DNA of 64,000 nt from Mojavia pulchra JT2-VF2 (GCA_019359325.1 JAHHHN010000011.1:62001-126000); one strand, 5' to 3'; positions 1 through 10,307 are shown, numbered from the stretch's first letter. The notes: a model not told the origin generated them from the letters alone. Numbers and translations: made by a program.

Positions 1-130
1 TAGCTTGGCGGTAAAATACAGCAGCAATCCATACTTCGTCGCGTCCGATAATTTTTTCTAAATCAGCAAAACTTAATCCTTTATTTTGCTTTGCTGCTAA
101 TAAGTTTTGTGTAATTTCGGGAATAGACAT
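1..130 (-). CDS. cynS: Cyanate hydratase (cyanase), N-terminal part, cut by window edge
   Basis: The minus strand encodes a protein that starts MSIPEITQNLLAAKQ and continues through GLSFADLEKIIGRDEVWIAA to FYRQA before leaving the window. This is the helical N-terminal domain of cyanase, which converts cyanate and bicarbonate to ammonia and CO2. Only 43 codons are present. The catalytic C-terminal region (Arg, Glu and Ser in the family) lies outside, so activity cannot be judged. It starts 42 bp downstream of the DUF433-type gene stop, on the same strand. Confidence 0.85.
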   Translation of the reverse strand, partial: MSIPEITQNLLAAKQNKGLSFADLEKIIGRDEVWIAAVFYRQA

Positions 131-171
131 CTAATAGCTCTTCTAGCCAATTAATTTTGCAAGATAAAATT

Positions 172-462
172 TTAACATAATTGGAATAGGCAATCGCTCT
201 TAGAATTATCTTCACCCGATATTTGCACTTCTTGTTGCTTAGTCAGTTGTGCTGCATAAGCAATGGCAATTTTGATATTTTCTAATGTTAGTGGAGGGTA
301 ATACTTGACTATTTCTTCAAATGTCAATCCTTCAGTTAGGTTATCAAGGATGACTGAAACCATCGCTTGTGTACCTTTAATGTGTGGCTTACTAGGACAA
401 GTTTGAGGATTAATACTAATATGTTCTTGCCAGTTAGCAATGGTTTTGAGTGCTTTTGGTTA
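172..462 (-). pseudogene. DUF433 (VapB-type antitoxin family) gene with no clear start codon
   Basis: The first ATG (363) gives a 63-residue protein with the DUF433 signature LDNLTEGLTFEEIVKYYPPL followed by LENIKIAIAYAA, a small winged-helix-like fold often paired with PIN toxins. Family members usually have about 15-30 more N-terminal residues. That missing part is present in frame upstream (residues such as INPQTCPSKPHIKGTQ), but the frame runs back to a TAA at 460-462 without an ATG, GTG or TTG. Either an ATT codon is used, the protein starts at 363 and is short, or the 5' end has decayed. No PIN toxin gene is adjacent. The family call is solid; calling it a pseudogene is an inference. 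Confidence 0.6.
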
Positions 463-593
463 AAGTGGTTTATAGGCGATCACTTTTTGGTTGTTATTAG
501 GTCAAATAAAATTAATTTTTATTAACTTGACTTGTCACTTTAATATGGTATTTAGCCATTATAGCTAAGTAAATTGTTAACAATAAACTGTAT

Positions 594-1303
594 ATGGCTG
601 ATCTAGAAAGTTTACTTAGTTACCTGCCAAATATAATTGATGAACTTAATCTTAATAACAGAATCAACAATTACAAACACAGATAAAAAATAAATCTCAG
701 AAAACATTTACTTTTAAACTTTCAATCATTATTGGTCTTTGCAGCCCAATATTGCTGTTTTTTTGTGTTTGGATAGGTCAAGATAAATTACCACAAATAC
801 AGCAAATTACCTTAAATATTAATCAAGAAGAAAGGACTAAAAATAATTTTGAATCTGCACAAAAGCTTGGCATGGAAGCATCTTTAATCGTTCAAAATCC
901 ACCCCATGCCCCAGAAGTATGGGAAAAATCAAGCATTAAATGGCAAGAAGCAATCTCTTTATTAGAGAAAATTCCTGAAGGTACATCTATTTCTGAACAA
1001 GCAAAAAAACAAATATCTAGTTATCGTATTAATAGTCAAACCATCTCTAAAAGAATCTTAAATGAAAATCAAGCAAAAGAAAATTTTGAATTTTCCCAAA
1101 AACTAGCAATAGAAGCCTCTATTTTAGTTCAAAATCCTCCTCATCCCCCAAAAGTTTGGAAGCAAGCACAATTAAAATGGCAACAAGCAATCAAGTTATT
1201 AGAAAGTATTCCGCAGAGTACATTTGTGTCTGAAAAGGCTAAGGAGAAATTATCTAGTTATAAAACTAATTATGGTGCTGTGAGTACACAGGTAAAAGAT
1301 TAA
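594..1303 (+). pseudogene. Frameshifted single-pass membrane protein with a duplicated ~70-residue domain
   Basis: An ATG at 594 opens a 30-codon frame (MADLESLLSYLPNIIDELN...) that stops at 684-686. The main frame begins after a TAA at 656-658 and reads QNQQLQTQIKNKSQKTF, then a hydrophobic segment around 720-770, then a soluble region. Joining the two needs a one-base change near 655-660, so the gene looks frameshifted (or there is a base error). The main frame could otherwise only start at TTG 752. The soluble part holds two copies of one unit: each has A-x-x-A-S-(L/I), VQNPPH, VW, KWQ(E/Q)AI, a Leu-rich turn, IP and a terminal SSY. I do not recognise a named function; such KW-AI-IP repeats occur in cyanobacterial exported or membrane proteins. 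Confidence 0.6.
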
Positions 1304-1385
1304 GTTTTTTTTTGGATTTAAAGAGATGGTAGTAGTTTAAATTCTAAGATTAGTATTAAAACTCGTGAGTCTTTAAAATATAAAC

Positions 1386-1413
1386 AAATCCCCCACCGCA
1401 AGGTGGGGGATTT
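1386..1413. terminator. Strong bidirectional terminator hairpin between convergent genes
   Basis: A perfect 12-bp inverted repeat (arms 1386-1397 and 1402-1413, CCCCCACC/GGTGGGGG core) encloses a GCAA tetraloop of the GNRA class. It is followed by T-rich sequence on the plus side and, because the arms end in AAA/TTT, on the minus side too. It lies between the end of the plus-strand gene at 1303 and the end of psaB at 1441, so it can end both transcripts. Confidence 0.85.
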
Positions 1414-1440
1414 TAATTACCTAAAACACTATTAGCCGGA

Positions 1441-3672
1441 TCAACCGAACTTGCCAGCGGTAGAGGCAATTAAAAAGGCTGCGTAGGTGAGGACATAGCC
1501 AACGGTGAAGTGAGCTAGACCAACCAAACGACCTTGAACGATAGACAGAGCAACGGGCTTATCTTTCCAGCGAACCAGGTTAGCTAGAGGAGTACGCTCA
1601 TGTGCCCAGACAAGGGTTTCAATCAACTCTTGCCAGTAACCTCTCCAGGAGATGAGGAACATGAAGCCTGTAGCCCAAACTAGGTGTCCGAACAGGAACA
1701 TCCAAGCCCAGACAGATAGGTTATTCACACCGTAGGGGTTGTATCCGTTAATCAACTGAGCGGAGTTAGCCCAGAGATAATCACGGAACCAGCCCATGAG
1801 GTATGTGGAATTTTCGTTGAACTGAGCAACGTTTCCTTGCCAAATACCTAAGTGCTTCCAGTGCCAGTAGAAGGTTACCCAACCTACTGTGTTTAATGCC
1901 CAGAAGAGTGACAGATAGAAGGAGTCCCAACCAGAGATGTCGCAAGTACCGCCACGACCGGGGCCGTCGCAAGGGAAGGCATAGCCGAAGTCCTTTTTAT
2001 CGGGCATCAGCTTGGAACCACGAGCATCCAAAGCACCCTTGACCAGAATCAAGGTAGTGGTGTGGAGACCCAAGGCGATCGCATGGTGTACCAAGAAGTC
2101 ACCAGGGCCAATTGTTAAGAAGAGGGAGTTGGTGCCAGAGTTAATGGCATCCAGCCAGCCACTCAACCAAACGTTACCGTAGTTGGGGTAGGCTGTGTAA
2201 GCAATACTATCAGGGTTAGACAGTAGGGTGTTTAAGCCGTACAGTACTTTTCCGTGAGAAGCTTGAACGAACTGAGCAAATACTGGCTCAATTAGGATTT
2301 GTTTTTCAGGAGTACCGAAAGCAACCACTACGTCGTTGTGAACGTACAAACCAAGGGTGTGGAAGCCTAAGAAGAGAGATACCCAGCTGAGGTGGGAAAT
2401 AATCGCTTCTTTATGCTTCAGCACGCGGTCGAGTACGTTGCCTTTGTTTTGTTCGGGGTCGTAGTCACGAACCCAGAAAATCGCACCGTGAGCAAAAGCA
2501 CCAACCATCAAGAAAATAGCGATGTACTGATGGTGAGTGTAAAGAGCTGCTTGGGTGGTGTAATCCTTAGCCATGAAGGCGTAAGGAGGTAGGGCATACA
2601 TATGTTGAGCCACCAAGGAGGTAACAGTTCCCAGCGCAGCTAGGTGAATACCCAACTGAAAATGCAGGGAGTTGTTATAGGTGTCGTATAGCCCTTGGTG
2701 AGGCAGGTTGAACTGACCTTCACTCTTGCTTCCGGGTACTAAACCAGACTTGGAATTCAGCATTTCTTTGATGCTGTGACCAATTCCGAAGTTAGTCCGG
2801 TACATATGTCCGGCAATGATGAAGATAACAGCGATCGCCAAGTGGTGGTGAGCCATATCGGTCAGCCACAAGGATTCTGTTTGCGGATGGAAGCCACCCA
2901 AGAAAGTCAGAATCGCCGTACCTGCACCTTGAGATGTGCTGAATACATGACCTGCTGTATCAGGATTCTGGGCATAAACACCCCAGTTACCTGTAAAGAA
3001 TGGTGTCAAGCCTGCTGGGTGGGGCAGAGTGGTAAGGAAGTTATCCCAACCTACGTGCTGTCCGCGAGATTCGGGGATTGCAACGTGAATCAAGTGTCCG
3101 GCCCAAGCCAAAGAACTGACACCAAACAGGCCTGCTAAGTGGTGGTTCAGGCGAGGTTCAGCACTCTTAAACCAAGAGAGGCTAGGACGGAACTTAGGCT
3201 GCAAGTGCAACCAACCAGCAAACAAGAACACTGCTGCCAACAGTAGGAGGAACACTGAACCTGTGTACAATTCAGTATTTGTCCGCATACCGATGGTGTA
3301 CCACCAGTGATAAACACCAGAGTAAGCAATATTTACAGGATTGCTAGCGCCACCTTGGGTAAAAGCTTCGATTGCTGGTTTACCGAAGTGGGGGTCCCAA
3401 ATTGCATGGGCGATCGGACGAATATGAACAGGATCTTTAATCCACTGTTCAAAGTTACCTTGCCAGGCTACGTGGAACAGGAGGCTGGAAGCCCACAGGA
3501 AAATGATTGCCACATGACCGAAGTGAGTAGCGAAAATCTTTTGGTAAAGATTTTCTTCTGTCATGCCATCATGGCTTTCAAAGTCGTTGCCTGTGGCGAT
3601 CGCATACCATATCCGACGTGTAGTCGGGTCCTGTGCGAGATCCTGGCTAAATTTTGGAAATTTTGTTGCCAT
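1441..3672 (-). CDS. psaB: Photosystem I P700 chlorophyll a apoprotein A2
   Basis: This 743-residue integral thylakoid protein is one half of the PSI reaction-centre heterodimer. It binds the P700 chlorophyll pair, antenna chlorophylls, phylloquinone and, jointly with PsaA, the FX 4Fe-4S cluster. The start [20 protein letters not shown] is the standard PsaB N terminus. The FX loop [19 protein letters not shown] supplies Cys568 and Cys577. Numerous HH pairs and about 11 hydrophobic helices are visible. Length matches the family. It lies 128 bp downstream of psaA on the same strand, as in the usual psaAB operon, and an AGAGGAA motif precedes its start. Confidence 0.99.
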   Translation of the reverse strand: MATKFPKFSQDLAQDPTTRRIWYAIATGNDFESHDGMTEENLYQKIFATHFGHVAIIFLWASSLLFHVAWQGNFEQWIKDPVHIRPIAHAIWDPHFGKPAIEAFTQGGASNPVNIAYSGVYHWWYTIGMRTNTELYTGSVFLLLLAAVFLFAGWLHLQPKFRPSLSWFKSAEPRLNHHLAGLFGVSSLAWAGHLIHVAIPESRGQHVGWDNFLTTLPHPAGLTPFFTGNWGVYAQNPDTAGHVFSTSQGAGTAILTFLGGFHPQTESLWLTDMAHHHLAIAVIFIIAGHMYRTNFGIGHSIKEMLNSKSGLVPGSKSEGQFNLPHQGLYDTYNNSLHFQLGIHLAALGTVTSLVAQHMYALPPYAFMAKDYTTQAALYTHHQYIAIFLMVGAFAHGAIFWVRDYDPEQNKGNVLDRVLKHKEAIISHLSWVSLFLGFHTLGLYVHNDVVVAFGTPEKQILIEPVFAQFVQASHGKVLYGLNTLLSNPDSIAYTAYPNYGNVWLSGWLDAINSGTNSLFLTIGPGDFLVHHAIALGLHTTTLILVKGALDARGSKLMPDKKDFGYAFPCDGPGRGGTCDISGWDSFYLSLFWALNTVGWVTFYWHWKHLGIWQGNVAQFNENSTYLMGWFRDYLWANSAQLINGYNPYGVNNLSVWAWMFLFGHLVWATGFMFLISWRGYWQELIETLVWAHERTPLANLVRWKDKPVALSIVQGRLVGLAHFTVGYVLTYAAFLIASTAGKFG

Positions 3673-3718
3673 AGGTTTGATAATTCCTCTGACCTTTAGC
3701 CATCAGGTATCAGCATAT

Positions 3719-3786
3719 GGAGTTTTGAGTCTGAGTTCTGAGTTTTGATTGGGCACTCAACGCTCAGTACTCAGCACTCAGCACTC
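3719..3786. repeat. Short tandemly repeated repeats in the psaA-psaB spacer
   Basis: The spacer is largely made of degenerate 7-bp-like units (CTGAGTT, CTCAGTA, CTCAGCA, CTCAGCA). The same family recurs at about 24458-24490. Such short tandem repeats are characteristic of heterocystous cyanobacterial genomes. Here they separate two genes that are normally co-transcribed. Confidence 0.75.
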
Positions 3787-3800
3787 CATATAACTGATTG

Positions 3801-6059
3801 CTATCCTACTGAAAGAATGTGTGCGTGGAAGAAAGCCCAGGTGGTGGCAATTCCTCCTAAGAGGTAGTGAGCTACACCTACAGCACGACCCTGAATAATG
3901 CTCAGAGCGCGAGGCTGTATTGTTGGAGCTACTTTCAGTTTATTATGAGCCCAAACGATGGACTCAATTAGTTCTTGCCAGTAGCCACGACCACTGAACA
4001 GGAACATCAAGCTGAATGCCCAAACAAAGTGAGCACCCAAGAACATTAGACCGTAACCAGAAAGTGCACTTCCGTAGGAGTTGATTACTTGTGCAGCTTG
4101 TGCCCACAAGAAGTCACGCAACCAGCCATTGATTGTGATGGCACCTTGGGCAAAGTTACCACCAGTGATATGAGTCACATTACCAGCTGCGTCTACAGTT
4201 CCCCAAACATCTGATTGCATCTTCCAGCTGAAGTGGAAAATAGCAATTGAAATGGTGTTGTACATCCAGAACAGTCCGAGGAACACATGGTCCCAACCAG
4301 ACACTTGGCAGGTACCGCCACGACCAGGGCCATCGCAAGGGAAGCGGAAGCCCAAGTTTGCCTTATCTGGAATCAGACGTGAGCTACGAGCAAACAGGAA
4401 TCCTTTTAACAGAATCAGCACTGTGACATGAATCTGGAATGCGTGAATGTGGTGGATCATGAAATCCGCCGTACCCAACGCAATCGGCATCATTGCCACT
4501 TTGCCGCCTACTGCCAAAATACCGCCGCCAAAAGCATAGCTTACTGGTTCGAGGGCATTAGGAGCAGTGCCACCAGGAGCCAGGGTGTGCAGGTTTTGCA
4601 CCCACTGAGCAAATACTGGTTGTAACTGAATTGCCGTATCCGAGAACATATCTTGGGGACGTCCCAAGGCACGCATTGTGTCATTGTGTACGTACAGCCC
4701 AAAGCTATGGAAGCCAAGGAATATACATACCCAGTTGAGGTGAGAGATGATAGCATCTCTGTGACGAAGCACCCGATCCAGCACGTTATTTTGGTTCACT
4801 ACTGGATCGTAATCGCGCACCATGAAGATGCTAGCGTGAGCAGCACCACCCACAATTAGGAAGGCACCGATCCACATATGGTGAGTGAATATGCACAATT
4901 GCGTTGCATAATCAGTTGCCAAATATGGATATGGAGGCATCGCGTACATGTGGTGTGCCACGATGATGGTTAGCGAACCCAGCATGGCAAGGTTAGTTCC
5001 CAACTGAGCGTGCCAAGAGGTGGTCATGTTTTCGTAGAGACCCTTATGTCCTTCACCAGTGAAAGGACCTTTGTGGTTTTCTAGGATCTCTCTGATACTG
5101 TGACCAATACCCCAGTTAGTACGGTACTGATGTCCGGCAATGATGAAGATAACAGCGATCGCCAAGTGGTGATGAGAAATATCTGTCATCCACAAGCCGC
5201 CTGTTACAGGATTCAGACCGCCCTTGAAGGTGAGGAAATCAGCGTACTGGCCCCAGTTCAACGTCCAGAAAGGAGTTAAACCATTGGCAAAGCCAGGGAA
5301 CAGGTCGATCAACAAGTCTTTGTTCAGGATGAACTCGTGGGGCAAGGGGATATCTTTTACAGCTACCCCTGCATCCAACAGCTTGTTGGTCGGTGCTGAC
5401 ACATGAATCACGTGACCAGCCCATCCCAAGGAACCACAACCTAACAACACTGCTAAGTGGTGATTCAGCATTGACTCTACGTTCTGGAACCATTCCAGTT
5501 TTGGAGCGCGCTTGTGGTAATGGAACCAACCGGCAAACAGGAATAAGCCTGCCAGTACCAAGCCGCCAATGGCAGTTACGTAGAGCTGGAATGTGTTTGT
5601 AATACCCCAGCCACGCCATACTTGGAACAAGCCAGAGGTGATTTGAATACCGTGGAAGCCACCGCCAACATCACCATTTAAAATGTCTTGTCCCACAATG
5701 GGCCAAACGACTTGAGCACTAGGCCTTACATTCAAAGGGTCGCTCAGCCAAGCTTCGTAGTTGGAAAACTTAGCGCCGTGGAATATCATCCCGCTCAGCC
5801 AAATCGTCACTATTGCTAAGTGGCCGAAGTGTGCTGCGAATACCTTGCGGGAGATGTCTTCTAGATCGCTTGTATGTGTATCAAAATCGTGGGCGAGGGC
5901 ATGCAGGTTCCAAATCCATGTGGTGGTTTTGGGACCTCTAGCTAAAGTTCTGTCGAAGTGTCCGGGTTGTGCCCATCTCTCAAATGAGGTAGGTACAGGG
6001 TCTTTATCGACTATCACTCTTGCCTTTTTTTCCTCTCGCTCCGGAGGACTAATCGTCAT
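3801..6059 (-). CDS. psaA: Photosystem I P700 chlorophyll a apoprotein A1
   Basis: This 752-residue PSI core subunit is the partner of PsaB. It binds P700, antenna pigments and half of the FX cluster. The N-terminal stretch [20 protein letters not shown] is typical of cyanobacterial PsaA. The FX-binding loop [19 protein letters not shown] supplies Cys575 and Cys584. Length is as expected. The start is supported by a strong GGAGGT ribosome binding site about six bases upstream (plus-strand 6062-6070). It is the first gene of the psaAB unit; its promoter should lie in the 534-bp spacer to the next gene. Confidence 0.99.
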   Translation of the reverse strand: MTISPPEREEKKARVIVDKDPVPTSFERWAQPGHFDRTLARGPKTTTWIWNLHALAHDFDTHTSDLEDISRKVFAAHFGHLAIVTIWLSGMIFHGAKFSNYEAWLSDPLNVRPSAQVVWPIVGQDILNGDVGGGFHGIQITSGLFQVWRGWGITNTFQLYVTAIGGLVLAGLFLFAGWFHYHKRAPKLEWFQNVESMLNHHLAVLLGCGSLGWAGHVIHVSAPTNKLLDAGVAVKDIPLPHEFILNKDLLIDLFPGFANGLTPFWTLNWGQYADFLTFKGGLNPVTGGLWMTDISHHHLAIAVIFIIAGHQYRTNWGIGHSIREILENHKGPFTGEGHKGLYENMTTSWHAQLGTNLAMLGSLTIIVAHHMYAMPPYPYLATDYATQLCIFTHHMWIGAFLIVGGAAHASIFMVRDYDPVVNQNNVLDRVLRHRDAIISHLNWVCIFLGFHSFGLYVHNDTMRALGRPQDMFSDTAIQLQPVFAQWVQNLHTLAPGGTAPNALEPVSYAFGGGILAVGGKVAMMPIALGTADFMIHHIHAFQIHVTVLILLKGFLFARSSRLIPDKANLGFRFPCDGPGRGGTCQVSGWDHVFLGLFWMYNTISIAIFHFSWKMQSDVWGTVDAAGNVTHITGGNFAQGAITINGWLRDFLWAQAAQVINSYGSALSGYGLMFLGAHFVWAFSLMFLFSGRGYWQELIESIVWAHNKLKVAPTIQPRALSIIQGRAVGVAHYLLGGIATTWAFFHAHILSVG

Positions 6060-6593
6060 TCGACCTCCTCTCTAGATAAGGAATGAGGAATCATGAAACC
6101 ACAAAGTGAACCATTATCGCTGCTTCCAGAATTTACCTGGGGGAGCGATGAAGAGCCTATGTGGAAGTTGTTTCTGTTGAATTATAGAGTCTTCACTTGT
6201 ACATTGTTGGAGAGAAGTTAACAATAATTCAAAATCACTGGAATAATTGTCTAATCTGCCTTTGAAGTTCAAAATAATGGTCAAAAAGTCAAGACTTTAT
6301 TCATTTTATTTACAAACAAACATAATTTGTAAAATTTATGGTTTGAATGGGTAAACTGAAAATTTTTGCTGTTATTGTTGTTGCCGGCTCATTTAATTTA
6401 CTACTGACAAAAATCGTCAAAAAAGCACTTAAATACTCAAAAGTCCTTAGTCACTACTAGTAATGGCTGATGACTAAACAACCAAGACAAGGAAAAGTTC
6501 ATCCCATCCCTTGAAGGAATAGGCTTTCCCGTCGTTTTTCTGTAAAAGTAATGAATCATCAAGGAGGTTTCACCTTTTGGGCTATAGTGCCCT
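6060..6593. promoter_or_regulatory. Divergent spacer carrying the psaA leader and promoter region
   Basis: This 534-bp AT-rich gap separates psaA (minus) from the lipoprotein gene (plus). psaA transcripts in cyanobacteria usually have long leaders, so the psaA promoter is expected here, but I could not pick a convincing -10/-35 or HLR1 element by eye. A small plus-strand frame at 6347-6460 would encode a 37-residue basic peptide with one hydrophobic segment (MGKLKIFAVIVVAGSFN...). It has no clear ribosome binding site and may be chance. Confidence 0.5.
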
Positions 6594-8282
6594 ATGGACA
6601 GTTTGATACAAAATAATCTGTCAGTTGTTAAAGGCTATCACTGGGTGGAAGGCATGAAAATGTGGCAGAAGACGGTGTTAGAGAATCTCCTTCCCAAGAG
6701 ATTCGCTCTTTTTAGATGGTTAATAACATTGTTACTAGCCTTGAGTTTGGTAAGCTGTGGCGAGAAAGCTGTAAGCCAAGACGTTTCTGTTAGCAGCTAT
6801 ACAGGAAGTCCACAGCAGATTTCCAAAGAATTTTCGGAAGTTGCCCCACCTAGTACTATTCAAGAACTACGCTCAACCCTAGAGGTTTATCAGCCACAGG
6901 TAAGTATAATTACACCGCAAGCTGAAGAAGTCTTGAAAGACAACAAAGTTACAGTTCGCTTCCAAGTTAAAGATTTACCAATATTTAAAGACCCGAAACT
7001 CGAATTAGGGCCTCATCTTCATGTAATTGTTGACAATCAACCTTACATAGCTGTTTACGACTTAAATCAGCCCTTAGCGTTACCAGACTTGTCTCCTGGT
7101 ACTCATACTTTGCGAGTCTTTGCCTCTCGCCCTTGGCATGAAAGCTTTAAAAATGAAGGCGCTTACGCCCAGACAACATTTCACATTTTAAGCAAAACTG
7201 ATGACAACAACCCCGATCCAGCCCTGCCTCTGCTAACCTACAGCCGTCCTAAAGGGGATTACGGGGCAGAACCGATACTACTGGATTTTTACCTGACTAA
7301 CGCGCCACTGCATCTCCTTGCTCAAGACAACTCCAAGAATGAATTCAGTGATTGGCGCATTCGTTGCACAATAAATGGTGAAAGCTTCGTTCTTGATCGC
7401 TGGCAGGCAATTTACCTCAAAGGCTTCAAACCAGGTAAAAATTGGGTCAAGCTAGAATTTCTCGATAACCAGGGTAATCCTGTAAAAAATGTCTTTAACA
7501 CCACAGTTGGGCTGATTAACTACCAGCCAAACGGTAAAGATACTCTGGCGAGAATTGTCAGAGGCGAACTCAAAGCTGATGAGGTACGCGGTATTGTAGA
7601 CCCGAATTATACTGCCAAGATACCAGCGGCAGAACCAGCGCCCACACCTACGCCTACTGCTACTCCTAAGGTTGAAATCACACCCGAAACACAACCACAA
7701 GAAGAAAAGCAGCCACTTCCAGAAACTGAGATTCCAATACCTCAAACACAACCAACTGAGTTAAAACAGCCAACGGTTGTGCCATCCCCCAGCTTAAGTC
7801 CTACGCCGGAACCAATTAAACCACCAAAGGCGACACCAGAACCACAGCCAGAGGTAACGCCAACACCTGAAGCTACTGAGTTACCCGAAAAAGTGGCTCC
7901 TCAACCAGACAAACGAAAATTTGGTGGGTATTTCCAGCGTCGTCCGCGTCCAACTGCTGTACCATCTCCCAGCTTGCCACCGACACTGCCAGAGGTTATT
8001 GAGTCTCCTGTACCAGAACCAACTGCACCACCAGAGGCGACACCAGCACCACAGCCAGAGGTAACGCCAACACCTGAGACTACTGAGTTACCTGAAAAAG
8101 TAGCTCCTCAACCAGAAAGACGAAAATTTAGCGAATATTTCCAACGTCGTCCGCGTCCAACTGCTGTACCATCTCCTAGTTTGCCACCGACATTACCAGA
8201 AATTATTGAATCTCCCGTACCAGAACCCCAGCTAGAGGTAACGCCAACAGGTGAGCAAACTAATGAACAGCAAGGGAGCTAA
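6594..8282 (+). CDS. Pro/Thr/Glu-rich lipoprotein with 69-residue tandem repeats
   Basis: This probable exported lipoprotein has a basic, hydrophobic leader (FRWLITLLLALSLVSC) with lipobox Cys about residue 54. The most likely start is the internal ATG at 6654 or 6660, just after a GGAAGG, because the ATG at 6594 has an AAGGAGG 27 bases away. A globular part follows (about residues 90-330, with Ig-like beta motifs such as LGPHLHVIVDNQPYIAVYD). Then comes a long low-complexity tail rich in PTPTP, PEPQPEVTP and the element RRPRPTAVPSPSLPPT. The tail contains a 207-bp unit repeated from 7842 and 8049 plus a partial third copy. It may span or bind the cell wall; the function is unknown. Confidence 0.85.
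   Translation: MDSLIQNNLSVVKGYHWVEGMKMWQKTVLENLLPKRFALFRWLITLLLALSLVSCGEKAVSQDVSVSSYTGSPQQISKEFSEVAPPSTIQELRSTLEVYQPQVSIITPQAEEVLKDNKVTVRFQVKDLPIFKDPKLELGPHLHVIVDNQPYIAVYDLNQPLALPDLSPGTHTLRVFASRPWHESFKNEGAYAQTTFHILSKTDDNNPDPALPLLTYSRPKGDYGAEPILLDFYLTNAPLHLLAQDNSKNEFSDWRIRCTINGESFVLDRWQAIYLKGFKPGKNWVKLEFLDNQGNPVKNVFNTTVGLINYQPNGKDTLARIVRGELKADEVRGIVDPNYTAKIPAAEPAPTPTPTATPKVEITPETQPQEEKQPLPETEIPIPQTQPTELKQPTVVPSPSLSPTPEPIKPPKATPEPQPEVTPTPEATELPEKVAPQPDKRKFGGYFQRRPRPTAVPSPSLPPTLPEVIESPVPEPTAPPEATPAPQPEVTPTPETTELPEKVAPQPERRKFSEYFQRRPRPTAVPSPSLPPTLPEIIESPVPEPQLEVTPTGEQTNEQQGS
7842..8260 (+). repeat. Two-and-a-bit tandem copies of a 207-bp coding repeat
   Basis: Copy 1 starts at 7842 and copy 2 at 8049, each opening with the same 20 bases encoding PQPEVTPTPE. 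Each copy encodes TELPEKVAPQP, a (K/R)RKF..YFQRRPRP basic element, and PSPSLPPTLPE(V/I)IESPVPEP. A truncated third copy begins about 8220. The copies differ at scattered positions, consistent with an older duplication. Confidence 0.85.
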
Positions 8283-8292
8283 AGAGTTAGTG

Positions 8293-9207
8293 TTAACCGA
8301 AGATACTCAAATTTAACTTCTGAGATAAAATTTCGAGAAAGGCGATCGCTGCTACAGGATTTCCGATACTATCCAAGGCAGGACTATAGCAAGCGATCGC
8401 TCCCTCTTTTGGTACTACTGCTAACAGTCCACCACCAATGCCTGACTTCATCGGTAAACCAATCTTGACTGCAAACTGGGAAGATGCCTGATACAGTCCG
8501 CAGGTTAACATTATGGCATTGACAATTTGACGATGTTGTGGTAATACAACACTGTTGTGACAAGCTAAGATTTTTCCTAGTAGAGCTAAATCTTTTACTT
8601 GCCCTGAGAGACAACATATTTGCTCGTAAGTATCAAGAGCTACTTCACTATTTTCGATCTGCTGAGTTTCGGCAAGATAGTTAGCGATCGCTTGATTGGC
8701 TATTGAGCGTTTTAAACGCACGGAGTCCAGCATGAGTTCGTCTAATTTTAGCTGGCAACCTGCTAATTGGTTCAGCCATTGACAAAATTTTTGAGTGCGA
8801 TCGCTAGCATTTTTTCCTGGTAACTTATCTGCGAGGGTAATTGCCCCACTATTAATCATCGGATTACGGGGGTGTCCGCGATCGGCAATCAGTTGGTCTA
8901 AAGAATTGAATGCTTCATCTGATGGTTCCACCCCTACCCACTTTAAAACCGTCTCTGTTCCCAAATGTGCCAGCAGATAAAGTAATGAAAACGGTTTAAT
9001 GGTACTCATTAGTGGGAACACACGAGATATATCACCTGCGCTGAAAGTTTCTCCCGTTTCACAGCAAATGTAAACCGCAAACCAACGAGGATCAGCCATA
9101 GCCAATCGTGGGGTACGGTCAGCAACTTGTCCTCGTTCAACCTGGGTTTTAGCTTGTTCTACCCAAGCTGATAACTCTGTAGTGGTTAATGCTTTAAGTC
9201 CTTTCAA
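8293..9207 (-). CDS. glsA: Glutaminase
   Basis: This enzyme hydrolyses L-glutamine to glutamate and ammonia. The 304-residue protein belongs to the serine-dependent glutaminase family, which shares the beta-lactamase fold. The catalytic S-x-x-K is seen as Ser68-Thr-Ile-Lys71 in FPLMSTIKPFSLLY. Other family blocks include NPMINSGAI, the Tyr/Gln region, and the C-terminal KSGIGGGLLAVVP loop. Length is normal. It stands alone, converging on the lipoprotein gene with a 10-bp gap and followed on the same strand by the SIMPL gene 42 bp upstream. Confidence 0.95.
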   Translation of the reverse strand: MKGLKALTTTELSAWVEQAKTQVERGQVADRTPRLAMADPRWFAVYICCETGETFSAGDISRVFPLMSTIKPFSLLYLLAHLGTETVLKWVGVEPSDEAFNSLDQLIADRGHPRNPMINSGAITLADKLPGKNASDRTQKFCQWLNQLAGCQLKLDELMLDSVRLKRSIANQAIANYLAETQQIENSEVALDTYEQICCLSGQVKDLALLGKILACHNSVVLPQHRQIVNAIMLTCGLYQASSQFAVKIGLPMKSGIGGGLLAVVPKEGAIACYSPALDSIGNPVAAIAFLEILSQKLNLSIFG

Positions 9208-9249
9208 AAGTGATACACGCTAAAACTATTTCTAGTTTATGTAAAGCAG

Positions 9250-10032
9250 TTACTCAGTAGCAGACTGATAGCGAACTTGTAGCGTTACAAAAGCTTGTAT
9301 CCGTTGTTCTCCAGCAACAACAGGTGTGCTGGCTAAATCCCCTAAAGCCGCTTTCTGTGCCAAGTTTGTTGTGTCTAGTGCTGTTGGGGTAGGCGGACTA
9401 GCACCGTTAATTTGAATGCTGACAATTTCCTGTTGCTTCAGTTGCAAAGCACCCAAAGCTGCATCTGCTTGAGAACGAGCATCTTTCGAGGCTGCATTGA
9501 TTGCTTGTTTTTGTGCAGCAGCGATCGCCTCATCTGATGCTACTAATGTTACACCATCGATTCTTGTAGCTCCGGCTTTAATCGCTTCATCCAACAATGT
9601 ACCAATTTTTTCTGGAGCAATTTGGAAGCGCACAATGTTAGTTGCAGAATAGCCAGAGATTACTTGCTTGCCATCTTTTTGGCTATAGCGAGGATTAAGA
9701 CTGATACTGGTAGTCTCCAATTTAGTCACATCCTGACGTGCTTTCAATAAATTAACTACCGCTGCCGATCGCTTTGCAAGTTCCTGTTGGACAAGTGCAG
9801 ACGTTTGGGCCTGCACCTCCACACCCAAACTTACTCGTGCAGTTGTTTTAGGAATATCTACGACTCCTCGTCCAGAAACCACAAGTGTTTGAGATGGAAA
9901 TACCACATTTGGCTCAACTCGGCCCACAGCTGCTTGGCAACCTACCAAACTCAACAACCCTAAAGTAGGTAGTAGCCATTGCAATGGTTTACCAGCATTT
10001 AGTCTAAAACTTGGCGAAGAAAATAAATTCAT
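9250..10032 (-). CDS. SIMPL (DUF541) domain lipoprotein
   Basis: This exported protein of 260 residues has a signal peptide ending in a lipobox (SLVGC, Cys about residue 32). The mature part has the SIMPL domain: VSGRGVVDIPKTTARVSLGVE, central LETTSISLNPRYSQ, then GYSATN and a C-terminal RIQAFVTLQVRYQ strand. The family is periplasmic or membrane-associated and linked to oxidative stress in some bacteria; the biochemical role is unsettled. It lies upstream of and on the same strand as glsA (42-bp gap), so the two may be co-transcribed. Confidence 0.9.
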   Translation of the reverse strand: MNLFSSPSFRLNAGKPLQWLLPTLGLLSLVGCQAAVGRVEPNVVFPSQTLVVSGRGVVDIPKTTARVSLGVEVQAQTSALVQQELAKRSAAVVNLLKARQDVTKLETTSISLNPRYSQKDGKQVISGYSATNIVRFQIAPEKIGTLLDEAIKAGATRIDGVTLVASDEAIAAAQKQAINAASKDARSQADAALGALQLKQQEIVSIQINGASPPTPTALDTTNLAQKAALGDLASTPVVAGEQRIQAFVTLQVRYQSATE

Positions 10033-10307
10033 AATTTAATCAAAAAATTTTTGTGTGTTTCCAATGTGGCACTTGAACAGTTATTGTCTGCTGGCGTTAC
10101 AGTTTTGGAAACTTAAAAAATCGCCTTTATAAAAGGAAGCCTGGATTAGGAGTGATTACGTGACAAGCTTCACAATTATGGAATTAGCTCTTAGTGCAAA
10201 GAATATCTTATGACCACAATGTGCAAAAGTATATATTGTTTGATAAACAAGGTAACAGATTCCGCCTGTATCAAGCCTTGTTTTGTATGCCTTAATTACC
10301 AATTAAT

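Noticed and set aside
3719-3786. Short regular repeats as a possible CRISPR array
   Set aside because: Units are about 7 bp, degenerate and without unique spacers of 30-40 bp; no cas genes are in the window.
1781-6075. Many additional open frames on both strands inside psaA and psaB
   Set aside because: They are antisense or alternate-frame shadows of very conserved, GC-richer genes and carry no family motifs.
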